Numbered from the stretch's first letter, positions 1 through 8,484 are shown. The stretch is DNA of 64,000 bases from Chryseobacterium sp. c4a (GCF_009900745.1 NZ_WXVU01000015.1:62001-126000); one strand, 5' to 3'. Notes: a model not told the origin generated them from the letters alone. A program made the numbers and translations.

Positions 1-974
1 CGCTGCATGCTGCAGGTGCCAGACCCGGAATGCAATTGCATAATGCTTATGGATATGGAATTTTTACAGGAGGATTAGGGCTTCATTATGGAGCAGAGAT
101 GCTGGGAATGAGTGTTCTTCCTATTTCGGGAGGAATGACGGCCAGACAAGTGGATCTTATTGTAGACTTTAAACCGGAAGTGATCTGCTGTTCACCATCT
201 TATGCATTGACTATTGCTGATGAATTTGCTAAAAGAGGAATTTCAGCCGATGAAATAAGTTTAAAATATGCTGTATTGGGATCTGAACCATGGACAGAAA
301 TTATTAGAGGTCATATTGAAGAAAAATTGGGAGTGCATGCTACCAATATCTATGGTTTGAGTGAAATTATTGGCCCAGGAGTTTCTATGGAAGACTTTGA
401 AGAGAAGGGTGGTTCTTACATCTGGGAAGACCATTTTTATCCTGAAATTTTAGATCCAATTACCAAGCAGCCAGTTCCTTTTGGGGAAGAAGGAGTTTTG
501 GTGATTACGACTTTAACAAAAAAAGCAATGCCGCTTCTGCGTTACTGGACGAATGATATTACAAGCCTCTATTACGATGAAAATGCCAAAAGAACAATGG
601 TGAAAATGAAACCAATTGTTGGCAGAGCGGATGATATGCTGATTGTAAGAGGGGTAAATGTGTATCCAAGCCAGATTGAAGATGCATTCTCTCATGTGAA
701 AGGAGTGGTTCCTAATTACTATTTAACCCCAATTGAAAAAGAGCATATGTGTGTGGCTTTAGATATTGATGTTGAAATTGATGATGAGCTTGTAAATGCT
801 CAAAAAATTAAAGTAAATACCGATGATTATTTTAATTTTGTCGGAATCTTCGGGAAAAATATTGAAAACGAAATCAAAAAGAGAGTAGGGATCACTACAA
901 AAGTGAAAGTGCATGCCCAGGACAGCTTACCGAAATGCGAAGGTGGAAAAATTAATAGAATACTAAAAAAATAA
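1..974 (+). CDS. paaK: Phenylacetate-CoA ligase PaaK (5' truncated by window edge)
   Basis: This enzyme activates phenylacetate to phenylacetyl-CoA with ATP and CoA, the entry step of the aerobic paa pathway, in the cytoplasm. The open frame runs in from the window edge (codons from base 3), so the first visible ATG at 30 is internal. Just before it one reads GARPG, then NAYGYGIFTGGLG, a stretch typical of PaaK. Downstream are the adenylate-forming signatures YGLSEIIGPG and GRADDMLIVRGVNVYPSQIE, and the C-terminal lysine region KCEGGKINRI. About 324 residues are present of the usual 430 or so, so roughly the N-terminal quarter is missing. Its stop codon overlaps the paaE start by one base, which indicates co-translation in one operon. 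Confidence 0.93.
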   Translation, partial: LHAAGARPGMQLHNAYGYGIFTGGLGLHYGAEMLGMSVLPISGGMTARQVDLIVDFKPEVICCSPSYALTIADEFAKRGISADEISLKYAVLGSEPWTEIIRGHIEEKLGVHATNIYGLSEIIGPGVSMEDFEEKGGSYIWEDHFYPEILDPITKQPVPFGEEGVLVITTLTKKAMPLLRYWTNDITSLYYDENAKRTMVKMKPIVGRADDMLIVRGVNVYPSQIEDAFSHVKGVVPNYYLTPIEKEHMCVALDIDVEIDDELVNAQKIKVNTDDYFNFVGIFGKNIENEIKKRVGITTKVKVHAQDSLPKCEGGKINRILKK

Positions 975-2059
975 TGAATTCATTTTATAAACTTAAAACT
1001 GTAAGGGTTCAGAAGGATACTTCAGATGCGGTAAATGTTGCCGTGGAAATTCCTGAAGAACTGAAAGACAAGTTCAGGTTCAAACAAGGGCAGTATCTTA
1101 ATTTCCGAATGATGATCAACGGAAATGAAGAAAGACGTTCTTATTCTATCTGTAATGCTCCAAGCGAAAAAAGCAATACACTGGAAGTCTTAGTAAAATT
1201 ACTGGAAGGCGGAAAAGTATCAGGATATTTCAATGAGCATCTTCATATGGATGAAATGTTGGAAGTAATGCCTCCAATGGGCGGTTTCAATACTTCTTAT
1301 CACCCGACCAATGTAAAAACATATATTGGGTTGGCCGCAGGAAGCGGAATTACTCCGGTTTTATCCAATATTAAGGAAAGTCTTTATCAGGAACCGAACA
1401 GTAATGCTTATCTGTTTTATAGTAACAGAAGTATGGAGCATGTTTTAAGAAAGGCTGAAATTAATAAGCTGGTAGAACAATTCAATGGAAGGCTTAAAGT
1501 GATTTATCTGGTAAGCCGTGAAAAACATGAAGATCCTGTTTTTGAAGGAAGAATCTCTCCTGAAAAATTAGATCAGCTGTTTGAAAGATATACAGAGATT
1601 GATGTAAAAGAAGCAACTTATTTTATTTGTGGCCCTTCAGAAATGATTAAAGGGATTGCAGATTATTTAAAGAAAGATAAAAAAGTGCCGGCTATTCAGG
1701 TTTTATTTGAATATTTCACAGCTCCTGACGAAGAGAATACAGAGGAGATGAGTGATGAATTCAAAGCTATTGCCAACATTGAAAGTATGGTAACGGTAAT
1801 TATTGATGATGATGAATATTCATTCCACCTTAATTCCAAAAAAGAGAGTATCTTAGATAAAGCATTGAAAGACAATCTTCCTGTACCTTTTGCATGTAAA
1901 GGAGGAGTGTGTTGTACGTGTAAAGCGGAAGTTTTAGAAGGAGAAGTTTTTATGGAGAAAAACTACGCACTTACCGAAGATGAAGTAGCCAGAGGCTTCG
2001 TTCTTACCTGTCAATGTCACCCGACGACGAATGTGGTGATGCTTAATTATGATGTTTAA
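974..2059 (+). CDS. paaE: Phenylacetyl-CoA 1,2-epoxidase reductase subunit PaaE
   Basis: This is the electron-transfer subunit of the ring 1,2-phenylacetyl-CoA epoxidase: it passes electrons from NADPH through FAD and a plant-type 2Fe-2S cluster to the PaaA di-iron site. The 361 residues hold an FAD-binding motif RSYSICN near residue 55, an NAD(P)-binding motif GLAAGSGITPVL near 118, and a C-terminal ferredoxin domain with the C-x4-C-x2-C cluster in ACKGGVCCTCK plus a distal Cys in LTCQCHP. Length and domain order match the family. The start overlaps the paaK stop by one base. In enteric bacteria paaE follows paaABCD; here it comes first, an arrangement seen in Bacteroidota. Confidence 0.95.
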   Translation: MNSFYKLKTVRVQKDTSDAVNVAVEIPEELKDKFRFKQGQYLNFRMMINGNEERRSYSICNAPSEKSNTLEVLVKLLEGGKVSGYFNEHLHMDEMLEVMPPMGGFNTSYHPTNVKTYIGLAAGSGITPVLSNIKESLYQEPNSNAYLFYSNRSMEHVLRKAEINKLVEQFNGRLKVIYLVSREKHEDPVFEGRISPEKLDQLFERYTEIDVKEATYFICGPSEMIKGIADYLKKDKKVPAIQVLFEYFTAPDEENTEEMSDEFKAIANIESMVTVIIDDDEYSFHLNSKKESILDKALKDNLPVPFACKGGVCCTCKAEVLEGEVFMEKNYALTEDEVARGFVLTCQCHPTTNVVMLNYDV

Positions 2060-2060
2060 A

Positions 2061-2137
2061 AATTTAATGTAACAATGTAACAATTTACCAGTATAACAAT
2101 CATTGGTACATTGCTAGACTGATACATTGCTAAATTG
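2061..2137. repeat. Octamer-built hairpin repeat, copy 1 (paaE-paaA gap)
   Basis: The left half reads as consecutive 8-base units (AATGTAAC, AATGTAAC, AATTTACC, AGTATAAC). The right half is the same series on the other strand, so the gap can fold into a long imperfect AT-rich hairpin. The same design recurs in most gaps of this gene cluster. Confidence 0.8.
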
Positions 2138-2145
2138 AAAAAATT

Positions 2146-3084
2146 ATGGACTTAGAAAAATTTGTTCAATACGTTCACGAAGAAAATAAAGTAGAACCAA
2201 AAGATGTAATGCCTGATGATTACAGGAAATTATTGGTTCGTCAGATTTCACAGCACGCCCATTCTGAAATTGTAGGGATGCTGCCGGAAGCTAACTGGAT
2301 TTCCAGAGCGCCTTCATTGAGAAGAAAAATGGCGCTTTTGGCTAAAGTTCAGGATGAAGCAGGACATGGTTTATACCTTTATTCTGCTACTGAGACCCTA
2401 GGTGATGGAAGTATCAGAGCAGACAGAGATGCTACTTATGATGATATGCTGGAAGGAAAAGCAAAATATTCAAGTATCTTCAACTATCCAACATTAAGCT
2501 GGGCCGATATTGGTGCTATCGGCTGGTTGGTAGACGGTGCTGCAATCATGAATCAGGTAATGCTAATGGGGAACTCTTATGGCCCTTATTCAAGAGCAAT
2601 GGTAAAGATCTGTAAAGAAGAATCTTTTCACCAAAGACAAGGGTATGAGATTTTAATGGCACTTTGCCGTGGTACCAAGCAGCAGAAAGAAATGGCTCAA
2701 GCTTCGTTAAATCGTTTCTGGTGGCCGGCTTTAATGATGTTTGGCCCTAATGATGACAGCTCACCAAACTCTAAAATCTCTATGAATTACAGAGTAAAAA
2801 GAGAAAGTAACGACAGCCTTCGTCAAAGATTTATTGATGTAACTGTTTCTCAAGCCGAATTCCTGGGATTAACGATTCCGGATAAAGACCTGAAATGGAA
2901 TGAGGAAAGACAACATTATGATTTCGGAGAGCTTCCTTGGGGAGAATTTATGGAAATCTTAAAAGGAAACGGACCTTGTAATAAGAAGCGTATCGAAACC
3001 AAGAGAAAAGCGCAAAGAGAAAATTCCTGGGTAAAAGAAGCAGCGATTGCTTTTGCAGAGAAACAACAAAAAGAAGTAATATAA
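2146..3084 (+). CDS. paaA: Phenylacetyl-CoA epoxidase catalytic subunit PaaA
   Basis: This is the catalytic subunit of the multicomponent epoxidase that converts phenylacetyl-CoA to the 1,2-epoxide. The 312-residue protein is a ferritin-like di-iron oxygenase. Iron-ligand motifs are visible as QDEAGH (ExxH) near residue 71-76 and EESFH (second ExxH) near 158-162. Length fits the family (about 310). It is separated from paaE by a hairpin repeat of about 80 bases and is followed by paaB and paaC, its usual partners. The ATG at 2146 is the only sensible start. Family identity is certain by sequence recognition. Confidence 0.96.
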   Translation: MDLEKFVQYVHEENKVEPKDVMPDDYRKLLVRQISQHAHSEIVGMLPEANWISRAPSLRRKMALLAKVQDEAGHGLYLYSATETLGDGSIRADRDATYDDMLEGKAKYSSIFNYPTLSWADIGAIGWLVDGAAIMNQVMLMGNSYGPYSRAMVKICKEESFHQRQGYEILMALCRGTKQQKEMAQASLNRFWWPALMMFGPNDDSSPNSKISMNYRVKRESNDSLRQRFIDVTVSQAEFLGLTIPDKDLKWNEERQHYDFGELPWGEFMEILKGNGPCNKKRIETKRKAQRENSWVKEAAIAFAEKQQKEVI

Positions 3085-3188
3085 TAATGTAACAATATAC
3101 CAATGTAAAAATGTAACAATCAATTGTCATTCTGAGCAAAGCGAAGAATCTAATTGGTAAACTGGTACATTGATACATTGTTAAATTA
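3085..3188. repeat. Octamer hairpin repeat, copy 2, with TCATTCTGAGC insert in the loop
   Basis: The left arm is AATGTAAC, AATATACC, AATGTAAA, AATGTAAC and the right arm is complementary in 8-base steps. The loop (about 3122-3152) holds a different motif, GTCATTCTGAGCAAAGCGAA followed by GAATCT. To my knowledge this motif is dispersed in many Bacteroidota genomes. It is therefore a composite of two repeat families. Confidence 0.75.
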
Positions 3189-3196
3189 ATTTGACT

Positions 3197-3478
3197 ATGG
3201 CAAATTTAGATATGTGGGAAGTGTTTATTCAGACTAAACCGGGATTATCTCACAAGCACGTTGGAATTGTACAGGCACCAACAGCAGAAATGGCTTTGCA
3301 AAATGCAAGAGACGTTTATACAAGAAGAAAAGAAGGAACTTCTGTTTGGGTAGTTCCAAGTAAATATATTGTAACTTCAGAAGGAGTGGATAAAGAAGCT
3401 TTCTTTGACCCTGCTGATGATAAACTATATCGTCACCCAACGTTCTACGAGATTCCAAACGATGTAAAAAATATGTAA
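3197..3478 (+). CDS. paaB: Phenylacetyl-CoA epoxidase subunit PaaB
   Basis: This is the small bridging subunit of the epoxidase; it links PaaAC heterodimers in the holoenzyme. The 93 residues begin MANLDMWEVFIQ and contain the conserved GLSHKHVGIVQAPTAEMAL and VWVVPS stretches of the family (usual length about 95). A TTG six bases upstream could extend it by two residues, but the ATG at 3197 gives the conserved N-terminus. It lies between paaA and paaC, separated from them by hairpin repeats rather than overlapping. Confidence 0.95.
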   Translation: MANLDMWEVFIQTKPGLSHKHVGIVQAPTAEMALQNARDVYTRRKEGTSVWVVPSKYIVTSEGVDKEAFFDPADDKLYRHPTFYEIPNDVKNM

Positions 3479-3485
3479 TAAGAAT

Positions 3486-3569
3486 AAGACATGGAGATAA
3501 TAGACGAATAGATAAAAGACGTTAAAGTTTACCTATCTATTATCTATCCGTCTATTATCTATTAGTCTT
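3486..3569. repeat. Long inverted repeat in the paaB-paaC gap
   Basis: Bases 3495-3514 (AGATAATAGACGAATAGATA) pair with 3541-3560 (TATCTATCCGTCTATTATCT) with one mismatch. AAGAC (3486-3490) and GTCTT (about 3564-3568) extend the stem after a short internal loop. It differs in sequence from the octamer hairpins of the neighbouring gaps but is similar in architecture. There is no T-run after it, so it is not a simple terminator. Confidence 0.75.
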
Positions 3570-3584
3570 CAAATCTATTAAACA

Positions 3585-4334
3585 ATGAATCCATTATATA
3601 ATTATTTATTAAAACTTGCAGACGACAGTTTCATTATGGGACAGCGTTTATCTGCATGGTGTGGTGAAGGGCCTTACCTGGAGGAAGATATTGCATTAAC
3701 AAATATCGCATTGGATGAACTTGGTCAGGCAAATAACTTTTACGTTTATGCGTCAAGAGTGATTGACAATGGTAAAAGTGAAGATGATATCGCTTTTCTA
3801 AGATACGAACACGAATATGTAAATGCACACTGGACAGAACTTCCCAACGAAGATTATGCCCAGACGATTCTGAAAGTTTATGTTTTTGCTGTGTATCAGA
3901 AACTGATGTACGAGGCGTTATCCAACTCAGCCAATGAAGAGTTGTCCGCCATTGCCCAAAAATCATTAAAAGAAGTAAGATATCACTATACTCACGCTGC
4001 ATCTTGGATGAAAATCTTCGCTCAGGGAACAGAAGAAAGCCGTACACGTTTAGAGAATGCTATCGAAAATATCTGGGAATATACAAAAGGTCTATTTGCT
4101 AAAACAGAAGGTGAGGATGATCTTGCTGTTTTAAACATTGTTCCTAATGTTGATGAGCTATACAAAGAGTTTGTAGCGATTACAGAAAAAGATTTCCAAA
4201 GTTTTGGCTTGGAATATCCAACAAATCCTTTCATGCAGCCAAAATCAAGAACAGGATATCATACGGAATACTTCGGATTTATCCTTTGTGAACTTCAGTA
4301 TATGCAGAGAGCGTATCCGGGGTGTACGTGGTAA
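3585..4334 (+). CDS. paaC: Phenylacetyl-CoA epoxidase structural subunit PaaC
   Basis: This is a ferritin-like subunit that pairs with PaaA in the epoxidase but is itself non-catalytic in the studied enzymes. The 249 residues show the family's conserved N-terminus (YLLKLADDSFIMGQRLSAW) and the DIALTNIALDELGQAN helix. Length is typical. It is followed after 6 bases by an alpha/beta hydrolase, so the transcript continues. The C-terminal PGCTW ending is usual for the family. Confidence 0.95.
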   Translation: MNPLYNYLLKLADDSFIMGQRLSAWCGEGPYLEEDIALTNIALDELGQANNFYVYASRVIDNGKSEDDIAFLRYEHEYVNAHWTELPNEDYAQTILKVYVFAVYQKLMYEALSNSANEELSAIAQKSLKEVRYHYTHAASWMKIFAQGTEESRTRLENAIENIWEYTKGLFAKTEGEDDLAVLNIVPNVDELYKEFVAITEKDFQSFGLEYPTNPFMQPKSRTGYHTEYFGFILCELQYMQRAYPGCTW

Positions 4335-4340
4335 CAAGCC

Positions 4341-5150
4341 ATGAAAAATTTGCTTCTGGGAATATTGATCTTTTTTCTTACAGTATATGTGATACTATGT
4401 GTGGGTGTTTATTTCTATCAGGAGAAAATTATCTTTTATCCTGAAAAGTTACCTCAAAATTATAAGTTTAATTTTAGAGATGATTTCGAAGAGATAACAA
4501 TAAGAACAAAAGACGATAAGCGCTTAAATTCAGTTTTTTTTAAAGCTCAAGCCCCCAAAGGAGTTATCTTTTATTTTCATGGAAATGGAGGATCAATTAA
4601 AGAATGGAGTGAGGTTGCTCAGCTGTATAAGAGTATGAACTATGATACATTTATACTTGATTACAGAGGCTATGGAAAAAGTGAAGGTGAAATTAATAGC
4701 AAAGTCCAGCTTTTTTCGGATATAGAAGCAGCTTACAGAGAACTTTTAAAAAGGTATCCGGAGAACGAAATTATAATTTTAGGATACTCAATAGGAACGG
4801 GACTAGCTGCAAAATTAGCATCAAACCATCACGCAAAATTATTGGTTTTACAAGCACCTTATTACAGTATGAAAGATGAAATGGATCAAAAATTTTCATT
4901 TCTTCCTAAGTTTTTACTGAAATATAATTTTGAAACCAATGAATATTTAAAAACCGTTTCATCACCTGTTATTCTTTTTCATGGTGATCAAGATGAGGTT
5001 ATTCATTATAATGCATCTTTGAAACTTAAAAAAAAATTTAAAAAAGGAGATCGTTTGATTTTGTTAAAAGGTCAGACCCATAACGGAATAACAGATAATT
5101 TGGACTATCAGAACTCAATGAAAATAATTCTTGATTCTGGTAAAAAATAG
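4341..5150 (+). CDS. Membrane-anchored alpha/beta hydrolase (BEM46-like)
   Basis: This is a serine hydrolase of the alpha/beta fold; the substrate is unknown. The 269 residues start with one hydrophobic anchor (about residues 3-25), followed by FHGNGG (oxyanion region), DYRGYGKSEG, the nucleophile elbow GYSIGTG, the acid in HGDQDEVIHY and the histidine in GQTHNGI, so the triad looks complete. It sits 6 bases after paaC and 3 bases before paaD, so it is translated within the epoxidase operon although it is not a standard paa gene. It could hydrolyse a dead-end CoA ester or lactone, but that is only a guess from position. It looks more AT-rich than paaC and paaD. Confidence 0.85.
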   Translation: MKNLLLGILIFFLTVYVILCVGVYFYQEKIIFYPEKLPQNYKFNFRDDFEEITIRTKDDKRLNSVFFKAQAPKGVIFYFHGNGGSIKEWSEVAQLYKSMNYDTFILDYRGYGKSEGEINSKVQLFSDIEAAYRELLKRYPENEIIILGYSIGTGLAAKLASNHHAKLLVLQAPYYSMKDEMDQKFSFLPKFLLKYNFETNEYLKTVSSPVILFHGDQDEVIHYNASLKLKKKFKKGDRLILLKGQTHNGITDNLDYQNSMKIILDSGKK

Positions 5151-5153
5151 AAT

Positions 5154-5618
5154 ATGAATCAGCTTTTAGATTTATTAAAAACAATTCCCGATCCGGAAAT
5201 TCCGGTTATTGATATTGTGGAATTAGGAATTGTCAGAGAGGCACAGATTACAGGAGAGAATTCCTGTGAGGTAACAATTACACCCACTTATTCAGCATGT
5301 CCCGCGATGTTTACCATTGAAGAGGATATTATCAAAATGATGAAGGAAAACGGATGGGAGGCAAAAGTAGTCACCAAAATGTTTCCGATCTGGACAACAG
5401 ATTGGCTGACCGATGAAGCAAGAGAAAAACTCCGTGCTTTCGGAATTACACCGCCTGAAAAAGGAGCAGATGAACATCACATCGGGAAACCGAAAAAATG
5501 CCCACGCTGTGGTTCTGAACATACCAAACAGATCAGCAGGTTCGGATCTACACTGTGTAAGGCTTCTTATCAGTGTCTAGATTGCCTGGAACCATTTGAT
5601 TATTTTAAATGTCATTAA
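5154..5618 (+). CDS. paaD: Epoxidase maturation/assembly protein PaaD
   Basis: The 154-residue protein has an N-terminal MIP18/DUF59 domain (DPEIPVIDIVELGIVRE and the Cys in SACPAMFTIEEDI) and a C-terminal zinc-ribbon-like segment with CPRCGSEHT and CLDC. This is the PaaD architecture. PaaD is needed for an active epoxidase, probably in iron-sulfur or di-iron centre assembly. It lies 3 bases after the alpha/beta hydrolase. Normal length for the family. Confidence 0.93.
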   Translation: MNQLLDLLKTIPDPEIPVIDIVELGIVREAQITGENSCEVTITPTYSACPAMFTIEEDIIKMMKENGWEAKVVTKMFPIWTTDWLTDEAREKLRAFGITPPEKGADEHHIGKPKKCPRCGSEHTKQISRFGSTLCKASYQCLDCLEPFDYFKCH

Positions 5619-5628
5619 ATATTGAAAA

Positions 5629-5650
5629 GTCATTTCAAAATAAATGACTC
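5629..5650. terminator. Hairpin after paaD, weak terminator candidate
   Basis: AGTCATTT and AAATGACT form an 8-bp stem with a CAAAAT loop directly downstream of the paaD stop. It is followed by CGTTG rather than a clear T-run, so it may be a processing or stability element instead of a true terminator. Confidence 0.4.
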
Positions 5651-5667
5651 GTTGTATAAATGAAAAA

Positions 5668-5766
5668 ATGATGCGACAATTTTTGTCGTTAGCAGCACTT
5701 AGCTTTGCTATAGTATCATTTTTAATGATCTTATTTAAAATAATCAAAACAAAACATTTATTATGA
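5668..5766 (+). CDS. Possible 32-residue single-pass membrane peptide, coupled to the next gene
   Basis: A short frame, MMRQFLSLAALSFAIVSFLM followed by ILFKIIKTKHLL, encodes one hydrophobic helix with a basic tail. Its TGA stop overlaps the ATG of the following beta-helix gene in an ATGA arrangement, which would couple their translation. No homology is claimed. It may be a real small membrane peptide or a chance frame in AT-rich DNA. Confidence 0.3.
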   Translation: MMRQFLSLAALSFAIVSFLMILFKIIKTKHLL

Positions 5767-7511
5767 CAAATTGTAGCAGCCAGAAGTTTCCTTCAACATG
5801 TAATCCTGCAGATTATGGACACAAGGAATTTTTCATGAACACAGGAGAAGAAGTTTATTATCAGAAGATCACAGGAAGTAATTTACCGGAAGATGATGTA
5901 GTTATTCTTCTGAGGAACGGAGAGTACTATAAAGCTATTTTACCTGAAAATACCATCAATATTGAATGGTACAGATGTAATAAAAGATATGCTGATGACG
6001 AAGCTATTATTGTGGCAGCTGTTAAAATGGCAGCCTATTTAGGAGCAACATTAAGGTTTGATGCCAGAGAGTATATTGTAAACAAACAATTGGACTTTCA
6101 GGAGCTTTCCTGTTTCAAACTGTTGGGGGACAGACAGCATACATGGATCAAATCAGATAGTAAAGAAAAGATTGAAGGAGCTTATTTTAATTTTACGGAC
6201 TGTAATAATTTTATTATAGAAGGGTTGAAGTTTGATCTGAATAAAAGTAACCTACCTGTTTATAATTCTGTAGATAATTCTACAGATAAAGAATATAATG
6301 GAGGAATATTCATTACTAAATCATACAATATAAAAATTACAAACTGTTACTTTTTTGATTTATATAATCGTGCAGTACATATTTATTCTTGTTTTAAAGG
6401 GGATATTCTTGTGAGTGATAATCTTTTTGAAAGCGGGCTTCAGGAACAATCTTACATGATGGAGCATTTGGTAATTGGACAATGTAGCTGGGCAAATGTA
6501 GTTGTAGAAAATAATAATTTCATAAATGCTGAAAACCATAATCCTGATCATGGAGTTGTTGCTATTTATGCTTTTGAACTTGGTGAGTTTGGATCTGTAC
6601 TAATAAATAACAATAATTTTGAATATTGTGGAAGAAATCATGCAGGGGGGCACAGGCTTTATGCAATTGATTTTTATGATTATGTCGATAATTTTATTAT
6701 TTCAAATAATACATTTAAAAACTTAACCTGGGGAGCCATTAGATTTGATGGAACCCGAAAAAATGGAATTATAAATGACAATATTTTTCATCAACTGATT
6801 GCTGATCAGGATGGGATGATTATGGTAGCTTCCAGAGAAGGAGAAAAGTATAATCAAATAGTATTTAAAAATATCAGTATTCATAACAATATCCTGGATT
6901 CTGAAACTGAACTAAGCTATGGTATTACAATACAAGGACTTTCTCCTTTTTGTGCAGCAGAAAATATTGATATTTCAAATAATAAAATGTACAATCTAAG
7001 ATATGGAATTACAATTCATGGAGATGTAAGTGTTGTATCAATAAGCAATAACCAGGCTTTTAATCTTATAGGGATAGGTATTAGAGTAAAAGGATTTAAA
7101 ACAGGGCATGGAAATGTTCCTTTACAGCCTAAGAAAATAGAAAAAATTTATATTAATGATAACCATCTCAATGGAAGAAAAGAGCTTAGCTACGACGGTT
7201 TTGTAGGAATCCAAATAGATGGGTTAGATGTTGCGGATAAATACATGGGGCGAGTGTTGATTAATAATAATTTTGTTACGGGGAATAGTACGGGAATGGG
7301 AATAGTTATTAATCCTGGTAAAACTCTTGAAAATGTTGTTACAATTGCAAATAATACTCTTGAAAATCTGAAGAGAGGTTTCTACATACGAACAAATAAG
7401 GTATTTGTTAAGGATAATTTGATTTATAATACCTCCGAACCAATTGATGATACAAATGTACCTGGTCAAACAATTTATCACGAAAATTTTAATAACAACG
7501 TGATGATTTAA
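5763..7511 (+). CDS. Right-handed parallel beta-helix (pectate-lyase-like) protein
   Basis: The 582-residue protein consists largely of repeated short strands with Asn ladders (NNNF, ISNNTF, INDNIF, ISNNKM, INDNHL, INNNFV), the pattern of pectin-lyase-fold, PbH1-repeat proteins. The N-terminal part (about 1-110) resembles the lead-in of Pectate_lyase_3-type or tailspike-like proteins. There is no evident signal peptide or T9SS tail, so export is unclear. No catalytic residues can be assigned. It interrupts the paa cluster between paaD and paaG and is more AT-rich than either, which suggests later insertion. A polysaccharide-binding or polysaccharide-degrading role is possible but not shown. 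Confidence 0.75.
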   Translation: MTNCSSQKFPSTCNPADYGHKEFFMNTGEEVYYQKITGSNLPEDDVVILLRNGEYYKAILPENTINIEWYRCNKRYADDEAIIVAAVKMAAYLGATLRFDAREYIVNKQLDFQELSCFKLLGDRQHTWIKSDSKEKIEGAYFNFTDCNNFIIEGLKFDLNKSNLPVYNSVDNSTDKEYNGGIFITKSYNIKITNCYFFDLYNRAVHIYSCFKGDILVSDNLFESGLQEQSYMMEHLVIGQCSWANVVVENNNFINAENHNPDHGVVAIYAFELGEFGSVLINNNNFEYCGRNHAGGHRLYAIDFYDYVDNFIISNNTFKNLTWGAIRFDGTRKNGIINDNIFHQLIADQDGMIMVASREGEKYNQIVFKNISIHNNILDSETELSYGITIQGLSPFCAAENIDISNNKMYNLRYGITIHGDVSVVSISNNQAFNLIGIGIRVKGFKTGHGNVPLQPKKIEKIYINDNHLNGRKELSYDGFVGIQIDGLDVADKYMGRVLINNNFVTGNSTGMGIVINPGKTLENVVTIANNTLENLKRGFYIRTNKVFVKDNLIYNTSEPIDDTNVPGQTIYHENFNNNVMI

Positions 7512-7535
7512 AATGATATAAATAATAAATACACT

Positions 7536-7667
7536 AATGAAACCATGTAGCAGTTTACTGAAGAAACTCAGGGCTATGTGAGACATAACGATGGCATTGC
7601 CATATTGTTAAATTCTTACGCTGTTACATTAATTTATATTGTTAAATTAGTGCATTGTTAAATATAA
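7536..7667. repeat. Degenerate octamer repeat, copy 3
   Basis: The stretch before paaG contains worn versions of the same units (ATATTGTTAAATT, TGTTACATT, ATATTGTTAAATT, GCATTGTTAAAT), mainly right-arm type. A possible left-arm remnant (CATGTAGCAGTTTAC) lies near 7543. Hairpin potential is weaker than in the other copies. Confidence 0.5.
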
Positions 7668-7679
7668 ATTCAAAAAACT

Positions 7680-8480
7680 ATGTATACACAACTCGATATT
7701 AAATCGCACTTTGACGGAAAGCTTAAAATCGCCTACCTGAATCAGCCTGAAACAATGAATGCGCTTACCAAGCCAGCTTTAGGAGATCTGAAAGATTTCA
7801 TTAAAGAATGCAGTGAGGACGAAACGGTAAGATGTGTTGCTATTTCCGGAAGAGGAAGAGCTTTTTGTTCAGGACAAAATCTGGATGAAGCTTTTGTGGT
7901 TGGAAAAGAGCACCATGATCACGACATCATCAGAAAAATTGTAGTAGATTATTACAATCCTTTAGTAACTGAAGTTACCCGTTGTAAAAAGCCGGTTATT
8001 GCCTTGGTAAATGGGCCTGCAGTAGGAGCTGGTGCTATGTTGGCATTAATCTGCGACTTTGTACTGGCAAACAATAAAGCTTACTTTGCTCAAGCATTTT
8101 CAAATATCGGTTTGATCCCTGATACAGGAGGTACTTATTTCTTACCGAAACTTTTAGGTAGACAGTTGGCTAATTATTTAGCTTTTACAGGTAAAAAATT
8201 ATCTGCGGAAGAATCTAAATCTTATGGTCTTGTTGCTGAAGTTTTCAATGAAGAAGAATTTACTCCGAAGTCAATGGAAATCCTTGAAAGAATGGCCAAT
8301 ATGCCAACTGCAGCCCTTAAGCTGACGAAAAAGGCTTTTGCTCATTCTTACACAAATACATTAAAAGAACAACTGGATCTGGAAGCAGACCTTCAACAAG
8401 AAGCAGCAGAAACAGAAGATTTTATAGAAGGTGTAAATGCCTTTTTACAAAAAAGAAAACCTGATTATAAAGGAAAATAA
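7680..8480 (+). CDS. paaG: 1,2-epoxyphenylacetyl-CoA isomerase PaaG (enoyl-CoA hydratase family)
   Basis: This enzyme isomerises ring-1,2-epoxyphenylacetyl-CoA to oxepin-CoA and later shifts a double bond during beta-oxidation. The 266-residue crotonase-fold protein has the oxyanion-hole segments AFCSGQNLDE and NGPAVGAGAM, and the aspartate of GLIPDTGGTYFLP that distinguishes PaaG from hydratases carrying Glu at this position. Length is normal. It is separated from paaH by a hairpin repeat. Context with paaABCDE, paaH, paaJ and paaZ makes the assignment strong. Confidence 0.93.
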   Translation: MYTQLDIKSHFDGKLKIAYLNQPETMNALTKPALGDLKDFIKECSEDETVRCVAISGRGRAFCSGQNLDEAFVVGKEHHDHDIIRKIVVDYYNPLVTEVTRCKKPVIALVNGPAVGAGAMLALICDFVLANNKAYFAQAFSNIGLIPDTGGTYFLPKLLGRQLANYLAFTGKKLSAEESKSYGLVAEVFNEEEFTPKSMEILERMANMPTAALKLTKKAFAHSYTNTLKEQLDLEADLQQEAAETEDFIEGVNAFLQKRKPDYKGK

Positions 8481-8484
8481 GATT

